Part shown: positions 1-10,446 of the stretch, one piece after another
Layout of the letters: each line of letters starts with the position of its first letter
Position numbering within the stretch: the first letter of the stretch is position 1
Source of the DNA: Telmatospirillum siberiense
GTDB taxonomy: Bacteria; Pseudomonadota; Alphaproteobacteria; Rhodospirillales; Magnetospirillaceae
Assembly: GCF_002845745.1 (NCBI RefSeq)
Contig: NZ_PIUM01000016.1
Coordinates: 1-64,000, forward strand
DNA length: 64,000 bases
Direction of reading: 5' to 3'
Notes under the pieces: model-generated
What the model saw: only the letters and a program-made list of their open reading frames with translations
Told to the model about the DNA's origin: nothing
The model's database searches: none
Made by a program: the position numbers and the translations under genes

Positions 1-109
1 CCGAACCAGAGGTTCGCCGTCAAATACCCGAGGTGGGAGCCGTATGCGGGAAAGCCGCACGTACGGATCTGTGCGGGGGGCGCTCAGCAATGAGCGTCCC
101 TACCGCGAT
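1..109 (+). mobile_element. Group II intron, 3' end only (end of domain IV, domains V and VI)
   Basis: The 34 bases at 37-70 have the form of group II intron domain V: a GAGC...GTAC..GGATC helix capped by a GAAA-type tetraloop with the usual two-base bulge. Domain VI follows at about 72-108. In it TGCGG pairs with CCGCG and GGGGCGCTC pairs with GAGCGTCCC, leaving an unpaired TA whose A (about 102) is the expected branch point. The intron probably ends with AT at 108-109. The reverse transcriptase gene and the catalytic 5' domains would lie before base 1, outside this window, so activity cannot be judged. No intact gene is seen immediately downstream, so the insertion site looks intergenic. 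Confidence 0.85.
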
Positions 110-248
110 CGCCGGAGCTTTAGCGGAGGAAGCCCGAGGCGGACGGATGTCCGCCGCCCGGCGCCTGAGGGGCAACAATTTAAACCAAGGCAAGCGGGTT
201 CACCCGATTGCCCTGTCGTCCCCTCCCCGCGGAGCCCCGGAAAGAACG

Positions 249-291
249 GGGGTTCCGACCGCATCCTTATCCGTGGATCGATCGGAACCCC
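249..291 (-). terminator. Hairpin after the chemoreceptor gene
   Basis: A perfect 10-bp inverted repeat (249-258 with 282-291) with a 23-base loop lies just beyond the stop codon of the leftward chemoreceptor gene. Read on the minus strand it is followed by a weakly T-rich stretch, so it may be its terminator. The absence of a clean T run lowers confidence. Confidence 0.4.
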
Positions 292-297
292 ATGGCA

Positions 298-2397
298 TCA
301 GACGCTGCGGACCCCCTTGAGGAAGTCGCCGACCGTGCTCTTCAGTTGGCCGGCTCCCGACGACAGGGTCTCGGACGAGGCCAGGACCATTTCGGCGGCG
401 GTTCCGGTTTCCGCCGCCGAGCGGGTCACGCTGCCGATGGTCGCCGAGACTTCATGGGTTCCCGAGGCCGCCTGCTGTACGTTACGGGCGATCTCGGCGG
501 TGGCGGCCGATTGCTCCTCGACGGCGGAAGCGATGGCGGCGGCGATCTCGTTGATCTCCTGGATCCGCGAGACGATACCACCGATGGCCGTCACCGCCTG
601 CTGCGTCGCCGCCTGCACCGCGCCGATTTGCGTGCTGATCTCATCGGTCGCCCGGGCCGTCTGGTTGGCCAGGTTCTTCACCTCGCCCGCCACTACGGCG
701 AAACCCTTGCCGGCGTCCCCGGCGCGGGCCGCCTCGATGGTGGCGTTCAACGCCAGGAGATTGGTCTGCCCGGCGATGTCGGTGATCAGTTTCACCACGT
801 CGCCGATCCGCGTCGACGTCTCGGCCAGCCCCCGCACCATCTCGTCGGTATGACTGGCCTCGTCCGACGCGGCCTGCGACACCCGGCTGGACTGTTCGAC
901 CTGCCGGGCGATCTCGGCGATCGAGGACGACAATTCCTCGGCCGCCGCCGCCACCGTCTGCACGCTGGTCGACGCTTCCTCCGAGGCCGCCGCCACCGTC
1001 GTCGCCTGCTGCGTGGTTTCCTGGGAATTGGAAGCCATCGCCTGCGCCGTCTTCTCAAGGTCGCCCAAGGCGCCGTCGAAGCTCTCCAGAACGACGGAAA
1101 CACCCTGATCGAAACGGTGCGCCAGTTCCTCCAGCCGCTTGCCCCGCGCTTCGCGCGCCGTCTGTTCGGCCGCCTGTTCGGCCGCCAGGCGGTCGGCGCG
1201 CAAGGCGTTCTCCTTGAAGACCTGCACGGCCCCGGCCATCGCTCCGATCTCGTCGGCCCGGCCCACTCCGGGGATATCAACCTGCAAATCATGGTCGGCC
1301 AGGCGCCGCATGGCGCCGGTCATGCTCTGAATGGGCAGGCTGACATGCCGGGTGACCACCAGGAAGCCGCTGACCGTCAGGAACACGGCAACGGCCAGCA
1401 ACAATCCGGCCAGCAACAGGGAGAGGCTCGCCTGCCCATGCCGCTCTCCGGCCCGCGCCACCATTTCGTCCAAGGCCGCATTGACCACGTCGACGATCAG
1501 ATTGAGTTCCGCCGTATCACGCTTTTGAAGATCGATCATGGCCATGCTGATAGGCGTGCCGGCACTCAGCGTATCGATCAATTTTTTGCGTTCGTCGGCC
1601 ATGGGACCGACAAAATAACCTTTGGCCTTTTCCACGACGTCGACCAGACTTTTAGGAGCGTCGGGACGGGCCGCGACCTCGCCGACCAGCAACCAGGCAT
1701 AGGCGGCACGGCCCGCGTCTCCGGCCGCACTGGTCACATCTTCCGGTTTCCATCCGATACCGCGTGCCGCGGCCGCTTCGATGCGGACCGCCACCAGGCC
1801 GCCGAAATTACGAATGGCCCAACCATTGCGCTTTACCGTCAGAAGCTGATCAACCATCGGATCGACCAATTTCAGGGACGCCTCGATCAGATCGCTGGTT
1901 TCATAAAGCGTGTCGAGATAGGCACCGGCGACCTTCGTCACGTCCCCCACCAAGGCGGGATCCCGATCGGCCTTGCCCTTCGGGATCCCGCCATCGATTC
2001 TCGGCCGCAACGCGGCCATCGCCTCATGCGCCGATTTCAGGCGTCCGACCACCGCCGGCAAGCCGGCGACGTCGAGCTTGGCCAAAGCGGAGACGCTTTC
2101 GGCGTATCCCTCCTCGGAGATTTTGCGGAAACTGGCGATCCGGGATTCCGTCGCCGTGTCGGCCGCGGCTTCGGCGGCGGTCGCCGTCATTTCGGCTCCG
2201 CGTTCGACTCGCGTCGCCATAATAGTCTTGAACAAAAACCGACTGGATATGGTCGCATCCGTTATACGGTTCGTATTTGACCAATCATGCATGGCCTCAA
2301 ACAAGGTAACGGTGCTTACCGCTACCAACAACAGCCCCATGAGACCGACTAAAAGACCAAGCACAGCACGGATGGACAGCTTTCCGAGAAATCCCAT
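298..2397 (-). CDS. Methyl-accepting chemotaxis protein with large helical periplasmic domain
   Basis: A transmembrane chemoreceptor of 699 residues. It has a first membrane helix at about 8-30, a roughly 290-residue periplasmic part, a second membrane helix at about 322-347, a HAMP domain to about 400, and a signalling domain whose hairpin tip ([17 protein letters not shown]) is near residue 540. The periplasmic part looks all-helical and carries a conserved VERG segment near its start, as in nitrate/nitrite-sensing (NIT) type domains. That assignment is inference and the ligand is unknown. The ATG is preceded by GGTGGAG at suitable spacing. It is a clear paralogue of the receptor at 10447-12543 along its whole length, and its cytoplasmic half closely matches the one at 43832-45895. 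No CheR-binding pentapeptide is seen at the C terminus. Confidence 0.93.
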   Translation of the reverse strand: MGFLGKLSIRAVLGLLVGLMGLLLVAVSTVTLFEAMHDWSNTNRITDATISSRFLFKTIMATRVERGAEMTATAAEAAADTATESRIASFRKISEEGYAESVSALAKLDVAGLPAVVGRLKSAHEAMAALRPRIDGGIPKGKADRDPALVGDVTKVAGAYLDTLYETSDLIEASLKLVDPMVDQLLTVKRNGWAIRNFGGLVAVRIEAAAARGIGWKPEDVTSAAGDAGRAAYAWLLVGEVAARPDAPKSLVDVVEKAKGYFVGPMADERKKLIDTLSAGTPISMAMIDLQKRDTAELNLIVDVVNAALDEMVARAGERHGQASLSLLLAGLLLAVAVFLTVSGFLVVTRHVSLPIQSMTGAMRRLADHDLQVDIPGVGRADEIGAMAGAVQVFKENALRADRLAAEQAAEQTAREARGKRLEELAHRFDQGVSVVLESFDGALGDLEKTAQAMASNSQETTQQATTVAAASEEASTSVQTVAAAAEELSSSIAEIARQVEQSSRVSQAASDEASHTDEMVRGLAETSTRIGDVVKLITDIAGQTNLLALNATIEAARAGDAGKGFAVVAGEVKNLANQTARATDEISTQIGAVQAATQQAVTAIGGIVSRIQEINEIAAAIASAVEEQSAATAEIARNVQQAASGTHEVSATIGSVTRSAAETGTAAEMVLASSETLSSGAGQLKSTVGDFLKGVRSV

Positions 2398-2838
2398 GAT
2401 ACGACTCCACCCTGATTCAGGATCATTATTTTACGAATTTCTATTCTTTAAAGACTCAACTAAAAATATATAAATAATTTCATTAGAATGTAAATCTATT
2501 AACATGGCCTGTAGCAACAAATATATGACTTTAATTATATATAAAATAGCCTATTTTACCAGAAAATGCATCATCGCGAGGATAGTCTTGTCGCATGTAT
2601 TTTCATCTGTCAAAAACAACGCACCGACGGCACCACCCGCGATATGCGACGAGACCACATATCATACGCCACATGCCCCACAAACCGACTATAGACACAT
2701 CCGCATAATCGCCTCGATAGAATTGCGATAATAATTGCAACACCTTGACCTAAATTACTTTAAGTTTTCTAATGACGCGTAGGTAATCAACCTTCACAAA
2801 TCCATCCGCCGCGACATGGACGCAGGAGCCATAAAATC
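2398..2838. other. AT-rich divergent intergenic region
   Basis: About 440 bases between two divergent chemoreceptor genes, much richer in A+T than the flanks. It presumably holds both promoters. A 75-codon open frame at 2504-2731 has no coding character. I see no clear sigma-54 or sigma-28 promoter. Confidence 0.5.
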
Positions 2839-4524
2839 GTGTTTGCCGCCATCAAAGGTCTCAACGGTCGCATCCTGATCATCCCCCTGCTCGCCGTCAT
2901 CGCCCTGGCGGCGGTGGGTTTTGTTTCCGTGCGCAGCAACAACGGCATCACCCTGGCGGAACGGCAGGCCAGGGCCAGAGTGATCACCGAGGCCGCCGTC
3001 AAGATCGTCGAGTCTTTCGAAAACAAGGTGGCGAAAGGCGAAATCGCCGAGGCTGCCGGGCAAGACGCCGCCAAGGAAGCCCTTCGCGCGATCCGCTATG
3101 ACAACGACCAATATGTCAGCGCCTATGACAAGACGGGCACGGTCGTCGCTCATGGCATGAACAAAGCCCTGGAAGGCACCCGGCCGATGGACAACCGGGA
3201 TTCCAATGGCACCTATTACGCGCGAAATCAGATGCAACAGGCCGAGGCCGGGGGCGGGTTCAGCTATTATCTGTGGCCGAAGACGCCCAATACGCCGCCG
3301 GTCCGCAAAGTCACCTACTCCAAACAGACGGCGGCGTGGAAATGGGCAGTCAGCTCGGGAATCTATCTCGACGACGTCGACGAGGCCTATCTGACCAACG
3401 CCTGGCGTACCGTCGGCGTCATTGGAACCCTGGCGCTGCTCACTTTCGGCCTCGCCTGGTGGCTGGGCCGGCGCATCACCGGACCGATCCTGACGCTGAC
3501 CCGGGTCACCAAGCAGATCGCCGAGGGTGAATTGTCGGTCGATATTCCCGCGCTCGACCGGCGTGACGAGATCGGCAGCCTGGCCCAGGCCGTCGACATC
3601 TTGAAAGCCCGGTCGATCGAGGCCGAATCCTTGCGTACCGAGCAGGACCGCCTGAAGGCCTCCTCGGCCCGCGAGCGGCAGGAGGCCATGCACAAGCTGG
3701 CCGACAGCTTTGAATCCTCCGTCAAAAAGGTCGTCGACGGCATGGCCCTGCAGGCAGGAGAATTGGAAACGTCGGCCAATGCCGTTTCGGCCTCCGCCGC
3801 CGAAGCCGACCAGCAGACCGAAGCCGCCGCCGCCGCCGCTTCCAAGACCAGCGTCAATGTCGGAACCGTCGCGGCCGCCACTGAAGAACTGTCCTCCTCG
3901 ATCGGCGAAATCTCGCGGCAGGTCACTGAATCCTCCCAGATAGCCGAAGGGGCCGCCGCCGAGGCCAATCGTACCAACGACGCGATGGTGGCCTTGGCCG
4001 ACTCGGCGAAACGCGTCGGCGACATCGTCGCCCTGATTAGCGGCATCGCCAGCCAGACCAACCTGCTGGCGCTGAACGCCACCATCGAGGCGGCCCGGGC
4101 CGGCGATGCCGGCAAGGGCTTTGCCGTTGTCGCCGGAGAGGTCAAGCACCTGGCCACCCAGACAGGCCAGGCGACGGATGAAATCCAGGCCAAGGTGATG
4201 GAAATTCAGACGATGACCGAAGCGGCTGTTGCGGCCATTCAAGGAATCCGCAAAACCGTAACCGGAATGAACGAGATCACCGCGACGGTGGCCGCCGCCG
4301 TCGAGGAGCAAGGCGCGGCCACCCGCGAGATCGCCAACAGCGTGGATCTGGCGGCAGAAGGCACAAGGCAGGTTTCGGGAAACGTGACCGCCGCCCATAA
4401 AGCCGTGTCGCAAACCGGCTCGATCGCCACCACGCTTCTCAATTCGGCGGCATCGCTCTCGCGCGACGCGGCACAACTGCGAAGCGAGGTGGAAGCTTTC
4501 CTGGCCGAGGTCCGGACAGCCTGA
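2839..4524 (+). CDS. Methyl-accepting chemotaxis protein with single-Cache sensor
   Basis: A chemoreceptor of 561 residues. The first membrane helix is at about 10-32. The periplasmic domain at about 33-185 resembles the single Cache (sCache_2) family that binds small organic ligands, with the characteristic run ending in [14 protein letters not shown]. The second helix is at about 190-212, then HAMP, then a signalling domain with its tip at about 403-440. The start is GTG at 2839, preceded by CAGGAG. It is divergent from the receptor at 298-2397 and belongs to a different sensor class, so the two should detect different cues. The ligand cannot be read from the sequence. Confidence 0.93.
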   Translation: MFAAIKGLNGRILIIPLLAVIALAAVGFVSVRSNNGITLAERQARARVITEAAVKIVESFENKVAKGEIAEAAGQDAAKEALRAIRYDNDQYVSAYDKTGTVVAHGMNKALEGTRPMDNRDSNGTYYARNQMQQAEAGGGFSYYLWPKTPNTPPVRKVTYSKQTAAWKWAVSSGIYLDDVDEAYLTNAWRTVGVIGTLALLTFGLAWWLGRRITGPILTLTRVTKQIAEGELSVDIPALDRRDEIGSLAQAVDILKARSIEAESLRTEQDRLKASSARERQEAMHKLADSFESSVKKVVDGMALQAGELETSANAVSASAAEADQQTEAAAAAASKTSVNVGTVAAATEELSSSIGEISRQVTESSQIAEGAAAEANRTNDAMVALADSAKRVGDIVALISGIASQTNLLALNATIEAARAGDAGKGFAVVAGEVKHLATQTGQATDEIQAKVMEIQTMTEAAVAAIQGIRKTVTGMNEITATVAAAVEEQGAATREIANSVDLAAEGTRQVSGNVTAAHKAVSQTGSIATTLLNSAASLSRDAAQLRSEVEAFLAEVRTA

Positions 4525-4545
4525 GAACCTGTGAGAGCCGGCCCG

Positions 4546-4965
4546 TTACGCCGTCTTCTTGATCACATCGAGTTCCTCGACGGTGACGATGTCGTAACGG
4601 GTCAACGCGCTGTCGACCGTCTTGGCCGTAATCGAACGCCATACCGCCAGGGCCTCGGGACGGCTGAACGGTCCATAGGTTTCAAGTTTCTGGCCGGTGG
4701 CGATCCTGGCGAAATCGACATCGGCATATTCGCCGCCGACCACAAACCACACGGCGTCTGAAACCGCGTCCCCCGGCTTGATGCGATAGCGGACCAGAGC
4801 GTTGTCGACCGTCTTGCCGGTCAGCGACCTCCAGGTGTCATGCGCCTCCTTTTCACTGAAAGGACCGTAACGCTCTTCGGTCGCGCCGGGCGCGAGGGTC
4901 TCGAAATTGGTGTCGGCATATTCGCCGCCGACCACGTAATAATTGCGAATGTCCATCGACTGCAT
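4546..4965 (-). CDS. Tandem DUF4170 protein
   Basis: A small protein of about 139 residues made of two copies of one module of about 60 residues. Each copy has the pattern (Y/W)(Y/F)VVGGEYAD..F followed by YGPFS...A...WRS.T.KTVD.AL.RY. This matches the DUF4170 family of alphaproteobacteria, which usually has a single copy. The function is unknown and there is no signal peptide or membrane helix. The start chosen is the ATG at 4965, with AAGGGCGAGG just upstream; an ATG three codons later at 4956 is equally possible. It faces the chemoreceptor at 2839-4524 tail to tail and is divergent from trmFO. Confidence 0.75.
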   Translation of the reverse strand: MQSMDIRNYYVVGGEYADTNFETLAPGATEERYGPFSEKEAHDTWRSLTGKTVDNALVRYRIKPGDAVSDAVWFVVGGEYADVDFARIATGQKLETYGPFSRPEALAVWRSITAKTVDSALTRYDIVTVEELDVIKKTA

Positions 4966-4988
4966 TCCCCTCGCCCTTAATACCAACT

Positions 4989-5014
4989 CTCGGTGATCGT
5001 AACCGATCACCGAG
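4989..5014. promoter_or_regulatory. Perfect hairpin upstream of the DUF4170 gene
   Basis: An exact 11-bp inverted repeat (CTCGGTGATCG / CGATCACCGAG) with a 4-base loop. It sits 24 bases upstream of the DUF4170 start, in the spacer divergent to trmFO. It has no T tail on either strand, so an operator or 5' leader hairpin is more likely than a terminator. Confidence 0.45.
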
Positions 5015-5126
5015 CCCTCAACGGGCTAACCAAGCCGGCTCTCACCCACGCTTATACGCCAAGGCTCAGGGGCGGACAATCGACCGGATCTGGACATCCG
5101 GCGCATTTCGACTTAAGTGAGCGGCC

Positions 5127-6470
5127 ATGAAACATGTCCATGTCATCGGCGGCGGTCTCGCCGGCAGCGAGGCCGCCTGGCAACTGGCCGTCTCGGGAGT
5201 TCCCGTCGTCCTTCACGAGATGCGTCCGCATCGCTCGACGGAAGCCCATGCGACCGGAGATCTGGCGGAGCTGGTCTGTTCCAATTCGCTGCGCTCGGAC
5301 GACGCCGATTACAATGCCGTCGGCCTGCTGCATGAGGAAATGCGGAAAGCCGGCTCGCTGATACTGGCCACCGCCGATCGCCACAAGGTGCCGGCCGGCG
5401 GTGCGTTGGCCGTCGACCGCGAGGGCTTCGCCAAGGCCGTCGAGGCGGAATTGGCAGGGCATCCCCTGGTCACCATCCTGCGCGAGGAAATCGCCGGCCT
5501 GCCCCCCGAGGACTGGGATCAGGTCATCGTCGCCACCGGCCCTCTTACCTCCCCGCCGCTGGCCGACGCCGTCAGGACCCTGACCGGGGAGGCCTCGCTC
5601 AGCTTCTTCGACGCCATCGCCCCCATCGTCTTCAAGGACAGCATCGATTTCTCCAAGGCGTGGTTCCAGTCGCGCTACGACAAGGGAACCGGGACGGATT
5701 ACATCAATCTGCCGATGACGAAGGCGCTCTACGAAGACTTCATCGACCAACTTCTTGCCGGCGAAAAGCACATGCCCAAGGATTGGGAGGGCACGCCCTA
5801 TTTCGAAGGCTGCCTGCCCATCGAGGTGATGGCCGAGCGCGGCCGCGAAACCCTGGCCTATGGCCCGATGAAGCCGGTCGGACTCACCAATCCGCACGAG
5901 CCGACGATCAAGCCGCACGCCATCGTCCAGTTGCGCCAGGACAACGCTCTGGGCACGCTCTACAATCTGGTCGGCTTCCAAACCAAGCTCAAGCATGCCG
6001 AACAGGTTCGCATCTTCCGCCAAATTCCGGGTCTGGAGAGCGCGGAATTCGCCCGCCTCGGCGGCATGCATCGGAATACCTTCCTGAACAGCCCCCGCCT
6101 GTTGGATTCCACCCTGCGCCTCAAAGTCCGGCCCGCCTTGCGTTTCGCCGGCCAGATCACCGGTTGCGAAGGCTATGTGGAAAGCGCCGCCGTCGGTCTG
6201 CTGGCCGGCCGCTTCGCCGCCGCCGAACGGACGGAACGGACGCCGTCCCTCCCCCCTGCGACAACCGCGCTGGGGGCTCTTCTCAACCACATCACCGGCG
6301 GCGCCCAGGCCGAAACCTTCCAGCCGATGAACGTAAATTTCGGCCTATTCCCCGAACCCACCGACGACCGTGACGAACGCGGGCGTCGGATCAAGGGACG
6401 CGAACGCAAGAAGCTTTACGCCCTCCGGGCCAGGCGGGATCTGGCGGACTGGCTGGGGATCCACACCTAG
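5127..6470 (+). CDS. trmFO: Methylenetetrahydrofolate--tRNA-(uracil-5-)-methyltransferase TrmFO
   Basis: TrmFO (Gid) makes ribothymidine at position 54 of the tRNA T loop, using 5,10-methylenetetrahydrofolate as carbon donor and reduced FAD. The 447-residue length is normal. The N terminus carries the dinucleotide-binding motif [11 protein letters not shown] at about 8-18, followed by the family signature around [18 protein letters not shown]. The segment DRxxFA at about 97-103 and the C-terminal [10 protein letters not shown] stretch are typical. Its stop codon overlaps that of the convergent NDUFAF6-like gene within one CTAG at 6467-6470. This is housekeeping and cytoplasmic. Confidence 0.97.
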   Translation: MKHVHVIGGGLAGSEAAWQLAVSGVPVVLHEMRPHRSTEAHATGDLAELVCSNSLRSDDADYNAVGLLHEEMRKAGSLILATADRHKVPAGGALAVDREGFAKAVEAELAGHPLVTILREEIAGLPPEDWDQVIVATGPLTSPPLADAVRTLTGEASLSFFDAIAPIVFKDSIDFSKAWFQSRYDKGTGTDYINLPMTKALYEDFIDQLLAGEKHMPKDWEGTPYFEGCLPIEVMAERGRETLAYGPMKPVGLTNPHEPTIKPHAIVQLRQDNALGTLYNLVGFQTKLKHAEQVRIFRQIPGLESAEFARLGGMHRNTFLNSPRLLDSTLRLKVRPALRFAGQITGCEGYVESAAVGLLAGRFAAAERTERTPSLPPATTALGALLNHITGGAQAETFQPMNVNFGLFPEPTDDRDERGRRIKGRERKKLYALRARRDLADWLGIHT

Positions 6471-7306
6471 AAACGCCCCCGCGCGACCGCCCAGCCGAGC
6501 CGCAAGGGCTGCGGCCTGGGCGTCGACCAAGTCCCCTCGAAAAGATCGAATCCGGACTTCGCCAAAGCCCGCAGATAGCTCTCGGCAAGCGTTGCCGTCA
6601 ACAGTCCAGGGAGCGCCGCCCGGGGAACGGTCCGGCGGCGGGCTTCCGCCAGATGGCGGCGGGCCATGTCGGCGAGGACCTCGGCCACCCCGGACAGACC
6701 GGGTGACCGGCGGCCGGCCAGAACATCCCCCGAGACAAGCCCCCGCTCAGCCAGAAGATCCGTCGGAAGATAGGACCGCCCTGCCCCGGCATGGAAGGGA
6801 ACGGCCCGCAATAGACCGGTCAAACCCCAGGCGATGCCGACAGACCGAGCGGCGGACAAAGGTTCGGGATCACGGATACCCAGTATCTCCAGGGCGATGA
6901 CGTTCAGCGCGCCGGCCGCACCCTCGACATAGGCCAGAAGCTCCGTCGCGTCCTTCGGGGGCTCAGCTTCCATATCGCGCTCCCGGGCGGCCAGCAGTTG
7001 CTCGAAGGGCTCCGCCGACAAGGAATGACGGAGAGCGGCCTCGCCCAGGACCACGGCGGTCGGATGGGCCGGCTTCCCGCCCGATCGCGCCTCGTCCAAT
7101 GTATCGCGCCACCATTGCAACCGGATTCGTCCCAGCAAAGGTTCATGCACCAGTTCACGGATTCGCGACACCTCGCTATTGAAGGCATACAGTGCGAACA
7201 AATCCTCGCGCCGCTCGGGCGGTGCGAACAGGACGGTCCCGAACCGATCACGATCCAGGCGTCTGACCTGTTCTGCAAGAGCGGAAAGCTGGGCGGAAGC
7301 GGACAT
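6467..7306 (-). CDS. Squalene/phytoene synthase-fold protein of the NDUFAF6 type
   Basis: A 279-residue protein with the trans-isoprenyl diphosphate synthase fold. It lacks the DxxxD aspartate motifs that bind diphosphate in HpnC, HpnD and CrtB: where those have DDIAD, it reads EVSRIREL. Segments such as [40 protein letters not shown] and FDLFEG line up with human NDUFAF6, a mitochondrial complex I assembly factor, as I recall that sequence. A role in respiratory complex assembly is therefore more likely than terpene synthesis. It is divergent from hpnE, which can mislead annotation towards hopanoid synthase. The start at 7306 is followed at once by conserved sequence, so it is likely right. 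Confidence 0.8.
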   Translation of the reverse strand: MSASAQLSALAEQVRRLDRDRFGTVLFAPPERREDLFALYAFNSEVSRIRELVHEPLLGRIRLQWWRDTLDEARSGGKPAHPTAVVLGEAALRHSLSAEPFEQLLAARERDMEAEPPKDATELLAYVEGAAGALNVIALEILGIRDPEPLSAARSVGIAWGLTGLLRAVPFHAGAGRSYLPTDLLAERGLVSGDVLAGRRSPGLSGVAEVLADMARRHLAEARRRTVPRAALPGLLTATLAESYLRALAKSGFDLFEGTWSTPRPQPLRLGWAVARGRF

Positions 7307-7473
7307 TCAAACCCGTCTCGGAAATGGGGGAAAGTCGTGAAGACGACATCTCGACAACGAAAAGATAGGAACAAACCGACCCGCAGGCCACCTTTCGCTT
7401 GCGCTCTCCCGGCCTCTCGGTGTTGTTTTGCCCGAATTCGCACCAAAGAGATCTTCGGGAGAAACCTCTTTCC

Positions 7474-8670
7474 ATGACTTTGCACGTGATCGGCGCCGGT
7501 TTGGCCGGACTGTCTTGCGCCCTGTCGGCCATCGATTCCGGCATCGATGTGGTGCTGCATGAATCCGCCGGACAAGCCGGCGGCCGCTGCCGCTCATGGG
7601 TGGAACCCTCGATCGGCGAGATCATCGACAATGGCACTCATATGGTGGTGGGCGGCAACAATGCCCTCTTCGCCTATCTTCGCCGAATCGGCGCCGCCGA
7701 CCGTCTCGTCGGCGCGCCTACCGCTTTTCCGATGATCGATCTGGACGATGGTACCCGTTGGACGGCGACGCCCTGGAGATTGCTGCCATCCTTGATCGCC
7801 TCGACCTGGCGGATGAAAGGATCTCCAGACGCCACCATCGGAGACTGCCTGGCCCATACGCGCGATTATCGCCGCTTCTGGGAACCGATCGCGCTGGCCG
7901 TGATGAACACGCCGGCCGAAGAGGCGTCCGCCGCGGTCTTCCGCCGGGTCCTCGCCCGGACCCTGTGGCGGGGCCAGAGGGCAAGCCGCCCGTTCGTCGT
8001 CCGCGACTCGCTTTCAGACACCTTCGTCACGCCGGCCCTGACCACGCTGACCTTGGCGGGAGCCACCGTCCGCCTCGGTCATCCGCTCCGCCGGCTGGTC
8101 CGTGAAAACGGCCTCGCCACCGAACTGCACTTCGACGACCAGACCGTGCATCTGGGCCGGGCCGACCGCGTGGTCGTCGCCGTGCCCTGGGCCGTCGCCG
8201 CAGGACTGCTTCCGGGATTGCCGACCCTGCCGGCCAGCCCGATCGTCAACGCCCACTTTCGTCTCCCGGCGCCGCCACGAACACTGCCTTCCGGCGGATT
8301 TGTCGGCGTGCTGGGCGGCACCGCGCAATGGCTGTTCCTGCGCGGCCATGTGGTATCGGTGACGGTATCGGCCGCCGGAGCGGTAGCCGAACGATCGGTC
8401 GATGAGCTGCGCCAGCTGCTCTGGGAAGACGTTTCCAAGACCCTGGAAATAAAGGAAACTCCTATCGCCTCGCGGGTCATCAAGGAAAAGCGCGCGACGA
8501 TTTTCCATTCACCGGCGACGGAAGCGTTGCGGCCGGCGACTCTTGCCGGCGACAATCTCTTCCTGGCCGGCGATTGGATCGCCACCGGTCTTCCCTGCAC
8601 GCTGGAAGGAGCCATCCGTTCGGGCAAAATCGCCGCGCGTGCGGTGGAGACCTCGCTCAACATCCGTTAA
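7474..8670 (+). CDS. hpnE: Hydroxysqualene dehydroxylase HpnE
   Basis: An FAD-dependent amine-oxidase-fold protein of 398 residues. The N terminus has the Rossmann motif GAGLAGLSCA followed by VVLHESAGQAGGRCRSW, and the C terminus has the FAD-binding LAGDWIATGLPCTLEGAIRSG. In hopanoid producers HpnE converts hydroxysqualene to squalene after HpnD and HpnC. Those two synthases are not in this window, so the pathway must be completed elsewhere. Another phytoene-desaturase-like role is possible but less likely. The ATG at 7474 has GGGAGAA about 10 bases upstream; an earlier in-frame start at 7399 would add an unconserved tail. Confidence 0.85.
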   Translation: MTLHVIGAGLAGLSCALSAIDSGIDVVLHESAGQAGGRCRSWVEPSIGEIIDNGTHMVVGGNNALFAYLRRIGAADRLVGAPTAFPMIDLDDGTRWTATPWRLLPSLIASTWRMKGSPDATIGDCLAHTRDYRRFWEPIALAVMNTPAEEASAAVFRRVLARTLWRGQRASRPFVVRDSLSDTFVTPALTTLTLAGATVRLGHPLRRLVRENGLATELHFDDQTVHLGRADRVVVAVPWAVAAGLLPGLPTLPASPIVNAHFRLPAPPRTLPSGGFVGVLGGTAQWLFLRGHVVSVTVSAAGAVAERSVDELRQLLWEDVSKTLEIKETPIASRVIKEKRATIFHSPATEALRPATLAGDNLFLAGDWIATGLPCTLEGAIRSGKIAARAVETSLNIR

Positions 8671-8821
8671 ATCGAACGATACCCTACCCTTCCGCCTATC
8701 CCGGAAGATCCCCACTTAGGGACTGCCAGACAACCTATGAATGAGTTAGTCTCGCCTTATCAACGTCTCAAAAAAATAGAGACGACGGCGGCGGTGACGC
8801 CTAAGAGGAAAGGGATAGGGT

Positions 8822-10228
8822 ATGACGCAGGAGTTGACGGCCGGCGAACGCGACCTTTCGGCCTTCGTCGCCGCCATGCTGGAAAAGGTGGAAAGCCTCA
8901 GCCTGGAAGTCGCTGAAATTTCGGGCACCATCGAAAGCGTCACGCATTTCGTCGCGCACCAGGAAACGCTGTTCGCCCATCTGCGGGAATTGACCCACGG
9001 CCTGCGCGACTCCATCGGCCAGATCGACATGGCCGGCCGGGAAACCAGTCAGGTGACGGGAGAGGCCGCCGTCCAATCATCGCAATCCCTCTCCGCCGTC
9101 GCCGCCTCGCTGAACGACATCCAACAACTGGTCGCCTCGGTTCAGGGAATCGAAGAGCGTTTGGGGTCGCTTGAGAGTTCGCTGACCGCGGTGCGCGGCA
9201 TGTCGCGCCATATCCAAGGCATCGCCCGCCAAACCAATCTGCTGGCCTTGAACGCCACCATCGAGGCGGCCCGCGCCGGTGAGGCGGGAAAAGGCTTTTC
9301 CGTGGTCGCCACGGAGGTGAAGACGCTGGCCCGGCAGACGGATACCGCGACGACGGGCATCGACGGCACCGTTGGCGAACTGTCCGACAATATCGGGCAG
9401 CTCATCCACAGCAGCAATGCCACCATCGGCATTGCCGGATCGGTCAATCAGGGCGTCGGAGTCATCAATGGCGCCCTGGAGGGGTTCAATGTCGCCATGG
9501 GAACGGTCGGCTCCAAGGTCGACCGCATTTCGGGGGCGGCGTCGGACAGCCTGAGCCACTGCCAGGAGGTGCTGGGGGAAATCGACAGTTTTTTCGCCGG
9601 CGTCAAGACGACGACGGAAACACTGAAGCGGGCCGACGATCGGGTGCGGGCGGCCCTTGAACACGGCGAACAACTGATGAATCTGGTCGCTGGTGCCGGT
9701 CTATCCACCGGGGACAGCGCCTTCATCCAAAAAGTCGTCGAAACCGCGACGAAGATCGGGACCCTGTTCGAGCAGGCGATCGATTCGGGGCGACTCGGCA
9801 TCAACGATCTGTTCGATGAGGACTACCGCCCGGTTCCCGGCAGCGATCCACAACAGATGACCACCCGCTTCACCAGTTTCACCGACGCGACACTGCCCGC
9901 CCTTCAGGAACCGCTGCTGGACTTCGACGCCCGCGTCGCCTTCTGCGCCGCCGTCGACCGCAACGGCTATCTGCCCACCCACAATCTCAAGTTCTCCCGT
10001 CCGCAGGGCAAGGATCCGGTGTGGAACAACGCCAACTGTCGCAACCGCCGGATGTTCAACGATCGCACCGGCCTGCGCGCCGGCCGCAACACGCAACCGT
10101 TTCTCCTGCAGACCTATCGCCGCGACATGGGGGGCAACCAGTTCGTCCTGATGAAGGATCTCTCAGCTCCGATCCTGGTCAAGGGCCGGCATTGGGGAGG
10201 TTTTCGGCTCGGCTATCGGGTGAGGTAG
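8822..10228 (+). CDS. Soluble chemoreceptor with C-terminal sensory domain
   Basis: A 468-residue methyl-accepting protein with no membrane helix and the signalling module at the front. The hairpin tip ([18 protein letters not shown]) is at about 134-152. A separate C-terminal domain, about 300-468, has the conserved patch [16 protein letters not shown] and then LQTYRRDMG. That end domain recurs in other cytoplasmic chemoreceptors, as I recall, and probably senses an intracellular cue, but I cannot name its ligand. There is no HAMP domain. The ATG is preceded by AGAGGAAAGGGA. It probably works in a cytoplasmic receptor cluster, or docks with membrane arrays through the trimer-forming tip. Confidence 0.88.
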   Translation: MTQELTAGERDLSAFVAAMLEKVESLSLEVAEISGTIESVTHFVAHQETLFAHLRELTHGLRDSIGQIDMAGRETSQVTGEAAVQSSQSLSAVAASLNDIQQLVASVQGIEERLGSLESSLTAVRGMSRHIQGIARQTNLLALNATIEAARAGEAGKGFSVVATEVKTLARQTDTATTGIDGTVGELSDNIGQLIHSSNATIGIAGSVNQGVGVINGALEGFNVAMGTVGSKVDRISGAASDSLSHCQEVLGEIDSFFAGVKTTTETLKRADDRVRAALEHGEQLMNLVAGAGLSTGDSAFIQKVVETATKIGTLFEQAIDSGRLGINDLFDEDYRPVPGSDPQQMTTRFTSFTDATLPALQEPLLDFDARVAFCAAVDRNGYLPTHNLKFSRPQGKDPVWNNANCRNRRMFNDRTGLRAGRNTQPFLLQTYRRDMGGNQFVLMKDLSAPILVKGRHWGGFRLGYRVR

Positions 10229-10316
10229 ACCGCGCGGCCATAACCGGAACGGAGGAATTTCGTGGCAAAACGCATCACACGCAGAGCGCTGCTCCAGAAA
10301 ATACATAAATTTATTG

Positions 10317-10373
10317 TATAATAAATTTTAATGATAAATTATCGAAGCGCTAGTATGAAACGTATGGTTTCAT
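10317..10373 (+). promoter_or_regulatory. AT-rich promoter region with inverted repeat
   Basis: Upstream of the third membrane chemoreceptor lie a TATAAT hexamer (10317-10322), a GATAAATTATC palindrome (10333-10343) that recurs elsewhere in the window, and a perfect 7-bp inverted repeat (10355-10361 with 10367-10373). The arrangement suggests a promoter with an operator, but no matching regulator is identified. Confidence 0.35.
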
Positions 10374-10446
10374 CACACGCCATCTATTTTAGATTGAATT
10401 TAAAGACATTACCTCTCTTTTTACGAGAGAAATGCAGGAATCCCCC

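Noticed and set aside
2504-2731. A 75-codon frame in the AT-rich spacer between chemoreceptor genes
   Set aside because: Codon use is unlike the neighbours, there is no ribosome site, and it covers the likely promoter region.
6467-7306. HpnC or HpnD squalene synthase
   Set aside because: The aspartate-rich metal motifs are absent, and the conserved positions instead fit NDUFAF6.
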